Shown here: positions 25,825-35,500 of the stretch, in pieces
Layout of the letters: each line of letters begins with the position of its first letter
Position numbering within the stretch: position 1 is the stretch's first letter
Source of the DNA: Streptomyces sp. Z26
GTDB lineage: Bacteria > Actinomycetota > Actinomycetes > Streptomycetales > Streptomycetaceae
Direction: 5' to 3'
Length of the DNA stretch: 64,000 nt
NCBI RefSeq assembly: GCF_003665095.1
Contig: NZ_RCHV01000002.1
Coordinates: 3,718,001 to 3,782,000, forward strand
Translations under genes and position numbers: made by a program
The notes under the pieces: model-generated
Database searches by the model: none
The model's input: only the letters and a program-made list of their open reading frames with translations
What the model was told of the DNA's origin: nothing

Positions 25825-27858
25825 ATGGACGTGAAGCGATACTTCCGTGGGCCGGTCATGTGGATCGTGCTGGCCGTCCTCGCCGTAGTCGTGTTGATGC
25901 AGGTCGTCGGCTCCTCCGAGGGCCACAAGACGGTGGACACCGGCCAGGTGGTCCAGGCGATCAACGATGACAAGGTCAAGTCCGCACAGCTCACGACGGG
26001 CGACGAGCAGATCGTCAAGATCGAGCTGAAGGACGGCCAAAAGGTCGAGGGCAGTGACAAGGTCAAGGCGAGCTACATCGGCGACCAGGGCGTCGACCTC
26101 GCCAAGCTCCTCCAGAACGAATACCAGAACAAGGACATCCCGGACGGCTACACGGTGTCGCCGTCCAAGCAGAACCCGTTCGTCGGGATGCTGCTCTCCC
26201 TGCTGCCGTTCGTGCTGATCATCGTCGTCTTCCTGTTCCTCATGAACCAGATGCAGGGCGGCGGCTCCCGGGTGATGAACTTCGGGAAGTCGAAGGCGAA
26301 GCTGATCACCAAGGACACCCCGAAGACGACGTTCGCGGACGTGGCGGGTGCCGACGAGGCGTGCGAGGAGCTGGAGGAGATCAAGGAGTTCCTCCAGGAG
26401 CCCGCGAAGTTCCAGGCCGTCGGCGCCAAGATCCCCAAGGGCGTCCTGCTGTACGGTCCGCCCGGCACCGGCAAGACGCTGCTGGCGCGCGCGGTCGCGG
26501 GCGAGGCGGGCGTCCCGTTCTACTCGATCTCCGGCTCCGACTTCGTCGAGATGTTCGTCGGTGTCGGCGCCTCCCGGGTCCGTGACCTGTTCGAGCAGGC
26601 CAAGCAGAACGCCCCGGCGATCGTCTTCGTCGACGAGATCGACGCCGTCGGCCGCCACCGCGGCGCGGGCATGGGCGGCGGCCACGACGAGCGCGAGCAG
26701 ACGCTGAACCAGCTGCTGGTCGAGATGGACGGCTTCGACGTCAAGGGCGGCGTCATCCTGATCGCCGCCACCAACCGCCCGGACATCCTGGACCCGGCGC
26801 TGCTGCGTCCCGGCCGCTTCGACCGCCAGGTCGCGGTGGACCGCCCGGACATGCAGGGCCGGTTGGAGATCCTGAAGGTCCACCAGAAGGGCAAGCCGGT
26901 CGAGCAGGACGTCGACCTCGGCGCCGTCGCCCGTCGCACGCCCGGCTTCACCGGCGCGGACCTGAGCAACGTGCTGAACGAGGCCGCGCTGCTCACCGCC
27001 CGCAGCGACAAGAAGCTGATCGACAACCAGTTCCTGGACGAGGCGATCGACCGTGTCGTGGCGGGCCCGCAGAAGCGGACCCGGATCATGTCCGACAAGG
27101 AGAAGAAGATCACCGCGTACCACGAGGGCGGTCACGCCCTGGTCGCGGCGGCTTCGCCCAACTCCGACCCGGTGCACAAGATCACGATCCTCTCCAGAGG
27201 CCGCGCCCTGGGGTACACGATGGTCCTGCCCGACGAGGACAAGTACTCCACCACGCGCAACGAGATGCTCGACCAGCTCGCGTACGCGATGGGCGGGCGC
27301 GCGGCGGAGGAGCTGGTCTTCCACGACCCGACCACCGGCGCGTCGAACGACATCGAGAAGGCCACCGCGACGGCGCGTGCCATGGTCACGCAGTACGGCA
27401 TGACCGAGCGGCTGGGCGCGATCAAGTTCGGCTCCGACAGCTCCGAGCCGTTCCTCGGCAAGGACATGGGCCACCAGCGCGACTACTCCGAGGAGGTCGC
27501 CGGGCTGGTGGACGAGGAGGTCAAGAAGCTGATCGAGACGGCGCACAACGAGGCGTGGGAGATCCTGGTGGAGAACCGGGACATCCTCGACAACCTCGTG
27601 CTGGAGCTGCTGGAGAAGGAGACCCTCAACAAGGAGGAGATCGCCGAGATCTTCTCCGCGGTCGTCCGGCGCCCCCCGCGTCCGGCCTGGACGGGCTCCT
27701 CGCGGCGTACGCCGTCGACCCGCCCCCCGGTGTCGGTCCCGGCCGCCGCGCTCACCAACGGCTCCACGCCCTCGATCGAGAAGGGCAAGGAGATCGGCCC
27801 GACGGACTCGGTGACCGACACGATCGATCTCGCGGAGGAGCCCCGTCCGGAGGGCTGA
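25825..27858 (+). CDS. ftsH: ATP-dependent zinc metalloprotease FtsH
   Basis: 677 residues. Two membrane helices, VMWIVLAVLAVVVLMQVVGS and LLSLLPFVLIIVVFLFLMNQ, flank an extracytoplasmic domain. The AAA domain has Walker A YGPPGTGKTLLARAVAGE (from about 210), Walker B AIVFVDEIDAVGRHRG and the second region of homology ATNRPDILDPALLRPGRFDR. The zinc protease carries AYHEGGHALV (HEGGH at 433-437). It degrades membrane and short-lived cytoplasmic proteins. The start MDVKRYFRGPVMW matches Streptomyces homologues. The C-terminal 60 residues (after FSAVVRRPPRPAW) are low-complexity and vary between species. Confidence 0.96.
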   Translation: MDVKRYFRGPVMWIVLAVLAVVVLMQVVGSSEGHKTVDTGQVVQAINDDKVKSAQLTTGDEQIVKIELKDGQKVEGSDKVKASYIGDQGVDLAKLLQNEYQNKDIPDGYTVSPSKQNPFVGMLLSLLPFVLIIVVFLFLMNQMQGGGSRVMNFGKSKAKLITKDTPKTTFADVAGADEACEELEEIKEFLQEPAKFQAVGAKIPKGVLLYGPPGTGKTLLARAVAGEAGVPFYSISGSDFVEMFVGVGASRVRDLFEQAKQNAPAIVFVDEIDAVGRHRGAGMGGGHDEREQTLNQLLVEMDGFDVKGGVILIAATNRPDILDPALLRPGRFDRQVAVDRPDMQGRLEILKVHQKGKPVEQDVDLGAVARRTPGFTGADLSNVLNEAALLTARSDKKLIDNQFLDEAIDRVVAGPQKRTRIMSDKEKKITAYHEGGHALVAAASPNSDPVHKITILSRGRALGYTMVLPDEDKYSTTRNEMLDQLAYAMGGRAAEELVFHDPTTGASNDIEKATATARAMVTQYGMTERLGAIKFGSDSSEPFLGKDMGHQRDYSEEVAGLVDEEVKKLIETAHNEAWEILVENRDILDNLVLELLEKETLNKEEIAEIFSAVVRRPPRPAWTGSSRRTPSTRPPVSVPAAALTNGSTPSIEKGKEIGPTDSVTDTIDLAEEPRPEG

Positions 27859-27922
27859 GCCCTCCCGGACACCTCCTGCTCCCCGGGCCGGCAGCGTCGC
27901 CGCCCGGACAGTGCGGAATGTC

Positions 27923-27960
27923 GGTCGCGCCCCACAGGTTCTAGCCTGTGGGGCGCGACC
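27923..27960 (+). terminator. terminator between ftsH and folE
   Basis: A perfect 16-bp stem GGTCGCGCCCCACAGG / CCTGTGGGGCGCGACC with a 6-nt TTCTAG loop, 64 bp past the ftsH stop. It implies that folE depends on read-through or on a promoter overlapping the hairpin. Confidence 0.8.
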
Positions 27961-27998
27961 CATGTGGCGCGCGTGTGCGTCTGAGGAACGAGGAACTG

Positions 27999-28604
27999 AT
28001 GACCGATCCCGTGACGGTGGACGTCGATGGACCCATAGGCGAGTTCGACGAGAAGCGCGCCGAGAACGCGATCCGCGAACTGCTGCTCGCCGTGGGCGAG
28101 AACCCCGACCGTGAGGGGCTGCGGGAGACACCGGCGCGGGTGGCGCGGGCGTACCGCGAGCTGTTCGCCGGTCTGCGGCAGCGCCCGGAGGACGTGCTCA
28201 CCACGACGTTCGACCTGGGCCACGACGAGATGGTGCTCGTCAAGGACATCGAGGTGGTCAGCCAGTGCGAGCACCACCTGCTGCCGTTCCACGGGGTGGC
28301 CCACGTCGGCTACATCCCGGCGGCCACCGGGAAGATCACCGGGCTGTCGAAACTGGCGCGGCTGGTCGAGGTGTTCGCCCGCCGCCCGCAGGTCCAGGAG
28401 CGGCTGACGACGCAGATCGCGGACTCGCTGCTGAAGATCCTCGAACCGCGCGGCGTGATCGTGGTCATCGAGTGCGAGCACATGTGCATGTCGGTGCGCG
28501 GCGTCCGCAAGCCCGGTGCGAAGACCCTCACGTCGGCCGTACGCGGTCAGCTGCGCGACGCGACCACGCGGGCCGAGGCGATGAGCCTGATCATGGCGCG
28601 CTGA
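27999..28604 (+). CDS. folE: GTP cyclohydrolase I
   Basis: 201 residues. Zinc ligands are visible in VVSQCEHHLLPFHGVAHVGY (Cys, His) and ECEHMCMSVRGVRK (Cys), and GLSKLARLVEVFARRPQVQE is the family signature. It converts GTP to dihydroneopterin triphosphate, the first step of folate biosynthesis. The ATG at 27999 follows GAGGAACTG. In other Streptomyces folP, folB and folK follow; here the next gene is a reverse-strand conservon whose last gene overlaps the folE 3' end by 14 bp, so the fol genes are interrupted at this point. Confidence 0.96.
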   Translation: MTDPVTVDVDGPIGEFDEKRAENAIRELLLAVGENPDREGLRETPARVARAYRELFAGLRQRPEDVLTTTFDLGHDEMVLVKDIEVVSQCEHHLLPFHGVAHVGYIPAATGKITGLSKLARLVEVFARRPQVQERLTTQIADSLLKILEPRGVIVVIECEHMCMSVRGVRKPGAKTLTSAVRGQLRDATTRAEAMSLIMAR

Positions 28605-29307
28605 GGCTGCCACCGCCCGTCGACAGGGCGTAGAGGTGGTCGACGAGGGCGATCAGCACCTGCTTGCTGGACTTCCGGGAACGGGCGTCGCAGTCCACGA
28701 TCGGGATGTCGTCGGGCAGGTCCAGGGCGTCGCGTATCTGCTCCGTCGTGTGGCGCTGCCCGCCGAAGTCGTTGTTGGCGACGATGAACGGCGTCCCGTG
28801 GTGCTCCAGCCGGTCGATGGCGTACCAGGAGTCGGCGAGGCGGCGGGTGTCGACGAGGACGACGGCGCCGAGGGTGCCGCTGAAGAGGCGGTCCCAGAGG
28901 AACCAGAAGCGTTCCTGGCCGGGGGCGCCGAAGAGGTAGAGCACGGCGCGTTCGTCGAGCGTGATGCGGCCGAAGTCGAAGGCGATGGTCGTGGTGGTCT
29001 TGTCCGCCACGGCGCTGGTGTCGTCGATGCCCTCGCCCGCCTGGGTCATCGTCTCCTCGGTGTTCAGCGGCCGGATGTCGCTGACGGAGCGGACCATGGT
29101 GGTCTTGCCGACGCCGAAGCCGCCGACGATCACGATCTTGAGGCCGTTGGCGGCGGTGCTGCTCAGCGGGGCACGCGCGTACGGCGCCGGGGCCGCGCCA
29201 GGGTCCGTACCCGCGCCCGGGTCCGTACGGGCGCCGGGGGCGGGCGCGGGGTCGGGGCCGACGGCGGTGGGGGCGGCGGCCGAACGGTCAGAGGTTGCGG
29301 AGTCCAA
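28591..29307 (-). CDS. cvnD: conservon GTPase CvnD
   Basis: 238 residues. After an Ala/Pro/Gly-rich lead of about 50 residues (which also overlaps cvnC by 20 bp) comes a small GTPase. The P-loop is VIVGGFGVGKTTMVRSVSDI, a G3-like motif LYLFGAPGQERFWFLWDRL, and the NKxD-like position reads VANNDFGG. MglA/Ras-like conservon GTPases partner with CvnA-C as a membrane-associated complex reminiscent of eukaryotic GPCR signalling, in control of development and antibiotics. It is the last gene of the reverse operon. Its 3' end overlaps folE. Confidence 0.93.
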   Translation of the reverse strand: MDSATSDRSAAAPTAVGPDPAPAPGARTDPGAGTDPGAAPAPYARAPLSSTAANGLKIVIVGGFGVGKTTMVRSVSDIRPLNTEETMTQAGEGIDDTSAVADKTTTTIAFDFGRITLDERAVLYLFGAPGQERFWFLWDRLFSGTLGAVVLVDTRRLADSWYAIDRLEHHGTPFIVANNDFGGQRHTTEQIRDALDLPDDIPIVDCDARSRKSSKQVLIALVDHLYALSTGGGSLSAP

Positions 29308-29662
29308 CGAGCACCTGCTTCAGGACGTGGGGGTCGGGGAGGGCGCCCGCTCCGGGCGCCCTCGTCTGCGGATGGCGTGCCGTGATCCGGCCCGCGTCCA
29401 GCAGGTCGCCCAGCAGGATGCGGACGATGCTGACGGGCAGGCGCAGATCCGAGGCCAGCTCCACCACGGCCGTGGGGGAGCGGCAGATGCGCAGGATCAT
29501 CGCGTGCTCGGACTGCATGCCGACCACGGGGTCGCACTCGCTGACGACGAGGGTCACCAGGTCGAACCGGCTGGCGTCGGAACGGCTGCGACCGCCCGTG
29601 ACGGTGTACAGCCGGTCGGGGTCCTCGTCGCGTACCGAACGGCCGGGTCGGGGACGGCTCAT
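29288..29662 (-). CDS. cvnC: conservon DUF742 protein CvnC
   Basis: 124 residues, DUF742: RLYTVTGGRSRSDASRFDLV and HAMILRICRSPTAVVELASD, then LPVSIVRILLGDLLDAGRIT (winged-helix-like) and PDPHVLKQVLVGLRNL at the end. The start ATG overlaps the cvnB stop by 4 nt and the 3' end overlaps cvnD by 20 nt, so expression is coupled. In known conservons this protein is part of the CvnA-D complex; its exact function is unclear. Confidence 0.92.
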   Translation of the reverse strand: MSRPRPGRSVRDEDPDRLYTVTGGRSRSDASRFDLVTLVVSECDPVVGMQSEHAMILRICRSPTAVVELASDLRLPVSIVRILLGDLLDAGRITARHPQTRAPGAGALPDPHVLKQVLVGLRNL

Positions 29663-30072
29663 GTGGGCGTGCTCCCGTCGAAGCGGCGCGGTGGTGAGCT
29701 GAGGTAGTCGCTGAGCTGCTCGACCAGTTCGTTCATGTTGTGGCCGACGACGCCGACGTCGGAGTCCTCGTGCGCGATGACGGCGAGGTGCGCGCCCTCG
29801 CCCGCCTCGACGACGAACAGGATGCCGCCGTAGAACTCGGTCATCGCCTGGCGTACGCCCCCGGTGCCGTCCCCGAACTCGAACGAGGCGCCGTGCGACA
29901 GGCTCTGGATGCCCGCGGCGATGGCGGCCAGTTGGTCGGCCTGGTCCTCGGTGAGTTCGGGCGTACGGCAGAGCTTCAGCCCGTCGCGGGACAGCACGAG
30001 GGCGTGCCGGGTGCCCGGGGTCTTCTCCAGCAGGTTCTCCAGCAGCCAGTCGAGCTTGCTGTCGGTGATCAT
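29659..30072 (-). CDS. cvnB: conservon roadblock/LC7 protein CvnB
   Basis: 137 residues, one roadblock/LC7 domain: LDWLLENLLEKTPGTRHALV, GLKLCRTPELTEDQADQLAA and GGILFVVEAGEGAHLAVIAH. Such proteins act as GTPase-activating or scaffolding partners for the CvnD-type GTPase. The gene overlaps cvnA and cvnC by 4 nt on each side. Confidence 0.93.
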   Translation of the reverse strand: MITDSKLDWLLENLLEKTPGTRHALVLSRDGLKLCRTPELTEDQADQLAAIAAGIQSLSHGASFEFGDGTGGVRQAMTEFYGGILFVVEAGEGAHLAVIAHEDSDVGVVGHNMNELVEQLSDYLSSPPRRFDGSTPT

Positions 30073-32078
30073 TCGGTTTCTTCCTCCGGGCGCGGAGTGG
30101 AGCGGGCGGGGGACGAGGGGGCGGGGGAGGGGTGCGCGGCGCCGTCGGGGCCGTCACCGTCGCCGTCGCTGTCGCGCGGGGCGGCGGTGTCGTCGGGCCG
30201 GGCGCCCTCGCGGACGGCCCGGCGGAAGGCGCCGAAGCGGGAGCCGGACTCCTCCGGCGTACGGGAGGCGCGGGCCTCGCGCCCCGGCTCCTCGCGGCCC
30301 TCGTGGGGCGCGCGGGCGTCGGCCGTACGCGGCTCGCCGGGTGTGCGGCCGGGCGGTGCGGCGCCGACCGGCCGCCGGGAGGAGGCCAGGGTGCGGCCGC
30401 GCTGCCGCTTGGGCAGGCCGCTCTCGCCGTACCGCACGTCCGGCGCGGCGGGCCCGCCCGACGCGGGTGGGGGAGCGCCGTCGGCGCCGTCCGCCCCGCC
30501 CGTCGCGTCGGGTGCGGTGGCTTCGCTTCCGGTGGCGTCGGGGTCCGGGGCGGCGTTGCCGTGCTCGGGCGCCGGTTCGTCGGCCGTACGCGGGCCGACG
30601 GGCACCTCCAGCGCGTCGTCGGTGTCCGCGTCGGCGTCCGCGGCGCGTTCGGCGGCCCGGCGGGCCGCCTGGATGCTCGTGGCGTTGGCGGCGGCGCGCA
30701 GGGCGGCGTCGAGCCGTACGGGCACGGTGTCGGTGTCCACCCGCGGCCCGGTGGCCTCGTCCGGCGCGTGGCCGTCCGACGCGGGACCGGTGGCGCGCGC
30801 CGTACCCGTACCCGTACGGGCGTCGGCGGCCTTGGCTGTGGCCCCCACGGCGGCGCCCTTCGCGCTCGCGGTGGTGTTCGCGTCCGCACCGGTGGCGTTC
30901 GCACGGGAGCGCGCCCCCGCGCCGCGCCCGCCCGTACGCGTGATCACTTCGGGCGGGATGCGCAGCAGCACGCCGGTGCCGCCGTGCGCGGACGGCCGGA
31001 ACGACACCGCGAGCCCGTGCTTCCGCGCGAGCCGCCCCACGACGGGCAGCCCGAGGCGGGTGCCGGAACGGGCGCTCAGCTCCCAGTTGACGGGCGCCAC
31101 CGCCTCCTCGGCCCGGCGGAGCGCCATGTCGCTCATCGCCAGCCCGCCGTCCTCGACCATGACGACGATGCCCGCCGAGACGTCCTCGACGTACACGTGC
31201 ACCTCGGCCGTGGGCGGGGAGAAGTTAGCGGCGTTGTCCATGAGTTCGGCCAGCGCGTGCATCACGCCCTCCGCCGCGTGGCCCGCGACGGCGGCCGTGC
31301 TGGTGGAGTGCAGCCGGATGCGCTGGTAGCCGCTGATGCGGCCCATCGCGCCGCGCAGGACGCTCTCCATGACGATCGGCTTGGCCCAGCGCCGCCCCGA
31401 ACGGGCCCCGGTGAGCACGGCGATGGAGTCCGCGAGCCGCCCGGCCTGCGCCGTACGGTGGTCGAGGTGCAGCAGGTCGCCGAGGACCTCCTCGTCGCTG
31501 TGCCGGTGCTCCATCTCCCGCAGGTCGGCGGCCATGCTGGTGGTGAGGGCCTGGACGCGGCCCGCGGCGTTCGCGCACGCGGAGAGGGCCGCGGCGCGCA
31601 TCGCCTCGCTGCGGGCAACCTCACCGGCGAGGGTGGTGAGGACGCGCCGCTGCGCGGTGTCGCCCGCCATGGGCACGGTGGCGAGCGCGGTCTCGGCGGA
31701 GTCGCCGGCGCGCAGCCGTTCGACGAGGGCGGGGACGGTCACATCCGCGAAGAGCGCGGTGTCGGTCTGTACGGCCTCGGCCGCCGCGTGCTGTGCGGCG
31801 AGGGCGCGCCGCAGCGTGCGGGCGGTCAGCAGGTGGTACGCGGCGGTGGTGACGGCCGCGCAGAGCGCGACGGCGGCTGCGCCGCTGCCCCAGGCGGTCT
31901 CGGGGCGCGCGGAGTGCGGGGCGAGGTACACCGCGAGCAGGCAGGCGGGACCGGTCACCAGCACCGCGCCGAGGAGGGCGAGGGCGGTGCCGACCCCCGT
32001 GCCGACACCTTGCTTGCCGAGACCGAGCGGCCCGGGGGGTCCGGGCGCGCGGCTCGATGGGGATATGTCGGGCGTCAT
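30069..32078 (-). CDS. cvnA: conservon sensor-kinase-like protein CvnA
   Basis: 669 residues. There are two N-terminal membrane helices (ALALLGAVLVTGPACLLAVY and GSGAAAVALCAAVTTAAYHL). A helical linker (HRHSDEEVLGDLLHLDHRTA) leads to a GHKL ATPase (about 225-375): N-box ALAELMDNAANFSPP, VMVEDGGLAMSD and RSGTRLGLPVVGRLARKHGL. The last 300 residues are a disordered Ala/Asp/Pro/Arg-rich tail. It is the membrane sensor of the conservon. It is the first gene of the operon, with AAGGA upstream of the ATG. It faces away from the PKS genes across a 520-bp region. Confidence 0.92.
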   Translation of the reverse strand: MTPDISPSSRAPGPPGPLGLGKQGVGTGVGTALALLGAVLVTGPACLLAVYLAPHSARPETAWGSGAAAVALCAAVTTAAYHLLTARTLRRALAAQHAAAEAVQTDTALFADVTVPALVERLRAGDSAETALATVPMAGDTAQRRVLTTLAGEVARSEAMRAAALSACANAAGRVQALTTSMAADLREMEHRHSDEEVLGDLLHLDHRTAQAGRLADSIAVLTGARSGRRWAKPIVMESVLRGAMGRISGYQRIRLHSTSTAAVAGHAAEGVMHALAELMDNAANFSPPTAEVHVYVEDVSAGIVVMVEDGGLAMSDMALRRAEEAVAPVNWELSARSGTRLGLPVVGRLARKHGLAVSFRPSAHGGTGVLLRIPPEVITRTGGRGAGARSRANATGADANTTASAKGAAVGATAKAADARTGTGTARATGPASDGHAPDEATGPRVDTDTVPVRLDAALRAAANATSIQAARRAAERAADADADTDDALEVPVGPRTADEPAPEHGNAAPDPDATGSEATAPDATGGADGADGAPPPASGGPAAPDVRYGESGLPKRQRGRTLASSRRPVGAAPPGRTPGEPRTADARAPHEGREEPGREARASRTPEESGSRFGAFRRAVREGARPDDTAAPRDSDGDGDGPDGAAHPSPAPSSPARSTPRPEEETE

Positions 32079-32598
32079 TTTTCACGGTCCTTGTGGACAG
32101 GTCAGGTCCGGACGGGAAATGCTCTGTGGCCGATCAATGCCGCACCAATATAGGCGAGTTGGCCGTTATTTAGGGGTCAACCACTGGTGTTGGCCTGTCA
32201 AGTGTGGTTGAGTCCGGAGGTTTTCCGTGCTCAGGGCGTCACCAGCAACTTCCTGCCATTTTCCGGAGTGCGACCAGGAGACGTACCTCCTGGCCTTGAG
32301 GCCCGGTGCGAGAGGCGTGTGGCAACCGGCGCTGAGAAGGCGGGAGGGGCGGTGGAAACGGGGGTGCACCCTCGCGTTCCGGAGCCTTGTAAGGCAACAT
32401 GTTCGTGACGATCATCACCTGTGCCGAGACCTGCGGTGCGTCCCCGAGAGGCGATGCAGAGATCACAGACCGCCGGAACGGGCGAGGTCGGAGCCCTGAG
32501 CACGTTAGGGGCGGGTAGGGGTTGGGGCTGCTTTTTCGCGCTACGTAGCGTTCCGGACAAGCGCGCGTCGTCAAGGGTCGACGCCTTCTCGATCCGGG
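32079..32598. promoter_or_regulatory. divergent control region between conservon and PKS locus
   Basis: 520 bp without a gene, more AT-rich than the flanks on the cvnA side. On the reverse strand TTGACC (32175-32180) and TATATT (32147-32152) resemble promoter boxes, but the spacer is 22 bp. On the PKS side a perfect palindrome CGCTACGTAGCG (32539-32550) lies about 50 bp before the PKS1 start, a candidate regulator site. No LuxR-type regulator gene is seen. Confidence 0.45.
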
Positions 32599-35500
32599 GT
32601 GGCTTTGGTGGACGATCAGGAGAAGGTTCTTGACTACCTGAGGCGTGCGACCACGGACCTACGCGCCGCCCGTCGGCGAGTGACCGAGTTGGAACGCCGG
32701 GATCAGGAGCCGATCGCGATCGTCTCCATGGCGTGTCGTTTTCCTGGTGGTGTCGGGGCGCCCGAGGACCTGTGGCGCTTGGTCGACGAGGGCGCGGATG
32801 CCATCTCTGGTTTCCCGGAGGACCGGGGGTGGGATGTAGACGGCCTGTACGACCCTGAGCCCGGAAGGTCCGGCAAGTCCGTGACCCGCCAGGGTGGGTT
32901 TCTGTACAGCGCTGCCGACTTCGACGCCGGTTTCTTCGGTATCAGCCCGCGCGAGGCAGCCGAGACCGACCCGCAGCAGCGGTTGTTGCTGGAGACGTCG
33001 TGGGAGGCGTTGGAGCGCGCCGGGATCGACCCGACGGCGTTGAAGGGCAGTGCGACCGGCGTCTTCGCTGGCGTCATGTACCACGACTATCCGAAGCACA
33101 GTAGCGGCGGCAGCGTCGTCTCCGGCCGGGTCTCGTACACCCTGGGTTTGGAGGGGCCGTCGTTGACGGTGGACACGGCGTGTTCGTCGTCGCTGGTCAC
33201 GCTGCACATGGCGGCTCAGTCGTTGCGCGCGGGGGAGTGCTCGCTCGCGCTGGCGGGCGGCGTGACGGTGATGTCCACACCCGACATGTTCGTGTACTTC
33301 AGTGAGCAGCGCGGCCAAGCCGCGGACGGCCGTTGCAAGGCGTTCGGCGAGGCGGCCGACGGTGTCGGCTGCTCGGAAGGCGTCGGCATGTTGGTGTTGG
33401 AGCGGTTGTCGGACGCGCGGCGGAACGGGCATCCGGTGGTGGCGGTGGTGCGGGGGAGTGCGGTCAATCAGGACGGCGCTTCCAACGGGTTGACGGCTCC
33501 TAATGGGCCTTCGCAGCGTCGGGTGATTCGGCAGGCGTTGGCGAACGCGGGTCTGTCGGCGTCTGATGTGGATGCGGTTGAGGCGCATGGTACGGGGACG
33601 ACGTTGGGTGACCCGATCGAGGCGCAGGCGTTGCTCGCGACGTACGGCAAGGACCGTGCGGGGGGCGAGCCGTTGTGGCTGGGTTCGATCAAGTCGAACA
33701 TCGGGCACACGCAGGCGGCGGCGGGTGTCGCGGGGATCATCAAGGTGGTCGAGGCGATGCGCCACGGCACCCTGCCGAGGACGCTGCACGTGGACGAGCC
33801 TTCTCCGCATGTGGACTGGTCTTCGGGTGGCGTTGAGCTGTTGACGGAGTCGCGTGAGTGGCCCGTCGTGGAGGGGCGTCCGCGTCGTGCGGGTGTCTCG
33901 TCGTTCGGCATGAGCGGCACGAACGCCCACGTGATCGTGGAGGAGGCGCCTGACGCTCCGGCCGAAGTGCCGGTGGAGCGGCGGGAGTTGCCCGCTGTGC
34001 CGCTGGTCGCCTCGGCGGGCACGGCGACGGCTCTCGACGCGCAGCTCGAAGGGCTCGCGGCTGTCGAGGAGGAAGCCCTCGACGTGGCGTTCTCGGCGGC
34101 GACGGGGCGTGCGGCGTTGGAGTTCCGTGCGGTGCGGGTGGGGGAGCGGACGGTGACCGGGCAGGTTGCCGGGGGCAAGGCGGCGTTCCTGTTCACGGGG
34201 CAGGGGAGTCAGCGGTTGGGTATGGGCCGGGAGTTGTACGAGACGTTCCCGGTGTTCGCTGCCGCGTTCGACGAGGCGTGTGGGGTGTTGGACCCGAAGG
34301 TCCGTGAGGTCGTGTGGGGTGATGAGGAGGCGCTGGGGCGTACGGAGTTCACGCAGCCCGCGATCTTCGCGCTTGAGGTGGCGCTGTTCCGGCTGGTCGA
34401 ATCCTGGGGCGTACGGCCGGACTTCCTGGCGGGTCACTCCATCGGCGAGGTGGCCGCCGCGCATGTCGCGGGGGTGTTCTCGCTTGAGGACGCGGGTCGG
34501 TTGATATCGGCGCGTGGCCGGTTGATGCAGGCGCTCCCGGAGGGTGGCGCGATGCTCGCCCTCCAGGCCACGGAGGAGGAAGTTCTCCCGCACCTGGGTG
34601 ACGAGGTGGGGTTGGCTGCCGTCAACGGGCCGTCGTCCGTGGTGGTTTCGGGTGTGGAGAAGGCCGTGGAGGCGGTCGCGGAGCGGTTCGCGGACCGTAA
34701 GCAGACGCGGTTGAAGGTCTCCCACGCGTTCCATTCGCCGTTGATGGACCCGATGTTGGAGGACTTCCGGAAGGTCGCGGAGACGGTCGCCTTCAACGAG
34801 CCGATGATCCGTTTGACGAAGGATGTGGGTTCGGCGGAGTTCTGGGTGCGGCACGTGCGTGAGGCGGTGCGTTTCGCGGATGACGTGCGGCTCCTGGAGT
34901 CCGAGGGTGTGACGCGTTATCTGGAGTTGGGTCCGGATGCTGTCCTGGCCGCCATGGTCCGGCAGACCGCCGACGACGTGACGGCGGGTGCGGTGCTGCG
35001 TCGTGAGCGTCCGGAGACGGAGAGCTTGTTCGCGGGTCTTGGTGCTTTGTGGGCGGCGGGTGTGGGGGTCGACTGGAATGCCGTCTTCGACGGCCGCGGC
35101 GCTCGGCGTGTTGATCTTCCGACGTATGCGTTTCAGCGTCAGCGGTATTGGGTTGTTGAGGAGCCCAAGGGTGTTGTCGGTGCTGATTCGGTTGAGCACC
35201 CTCTGCTGACGGCTTTGGTGGATCTGCCTGAGACCGGTGGTGTGGTGTTCACCGGGCGTCTGTCCCTTGCCACCCATTCCTGGTTGGTCGGCCATGAGGC
35301 TCATGGGGTCACGGTCGTGCCCGGCCAGGTCTTCGCGGAACTGGCTCTGTTCGCGGCTGAGGAGACCGGTCGTGGTCGTGTCGAGTCGCTGGAACTGCAC
35401 GCTCCGTTGGTTCTCACCGACACCGATGATGTGTTGACGCTTCGTGTGACTGTTGGTGGTGAGGGTGCTGTCAGTGTGCACGCGCGTGCGGCCGCGGACG

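Noticed and set aside
28591..28604. Frameshift or misassembly at the folE/cvnD overlap
   Set aside because: Both proteins end with family-typical C-termini, so a 14-bp tail-to-tail overlap is acceptable.
32599..34000. First KS of PKS1 as a loading KSQ
   Set aside because: The active site reads TACSSS with Cys, both His motifs are present and a docking segment precedes it, so it is an extension KS.
34720..34740. Methylmalonyl specificity for any AT
   Set aside because: All six ATs show HAFH, not YASH, at the specificity position.
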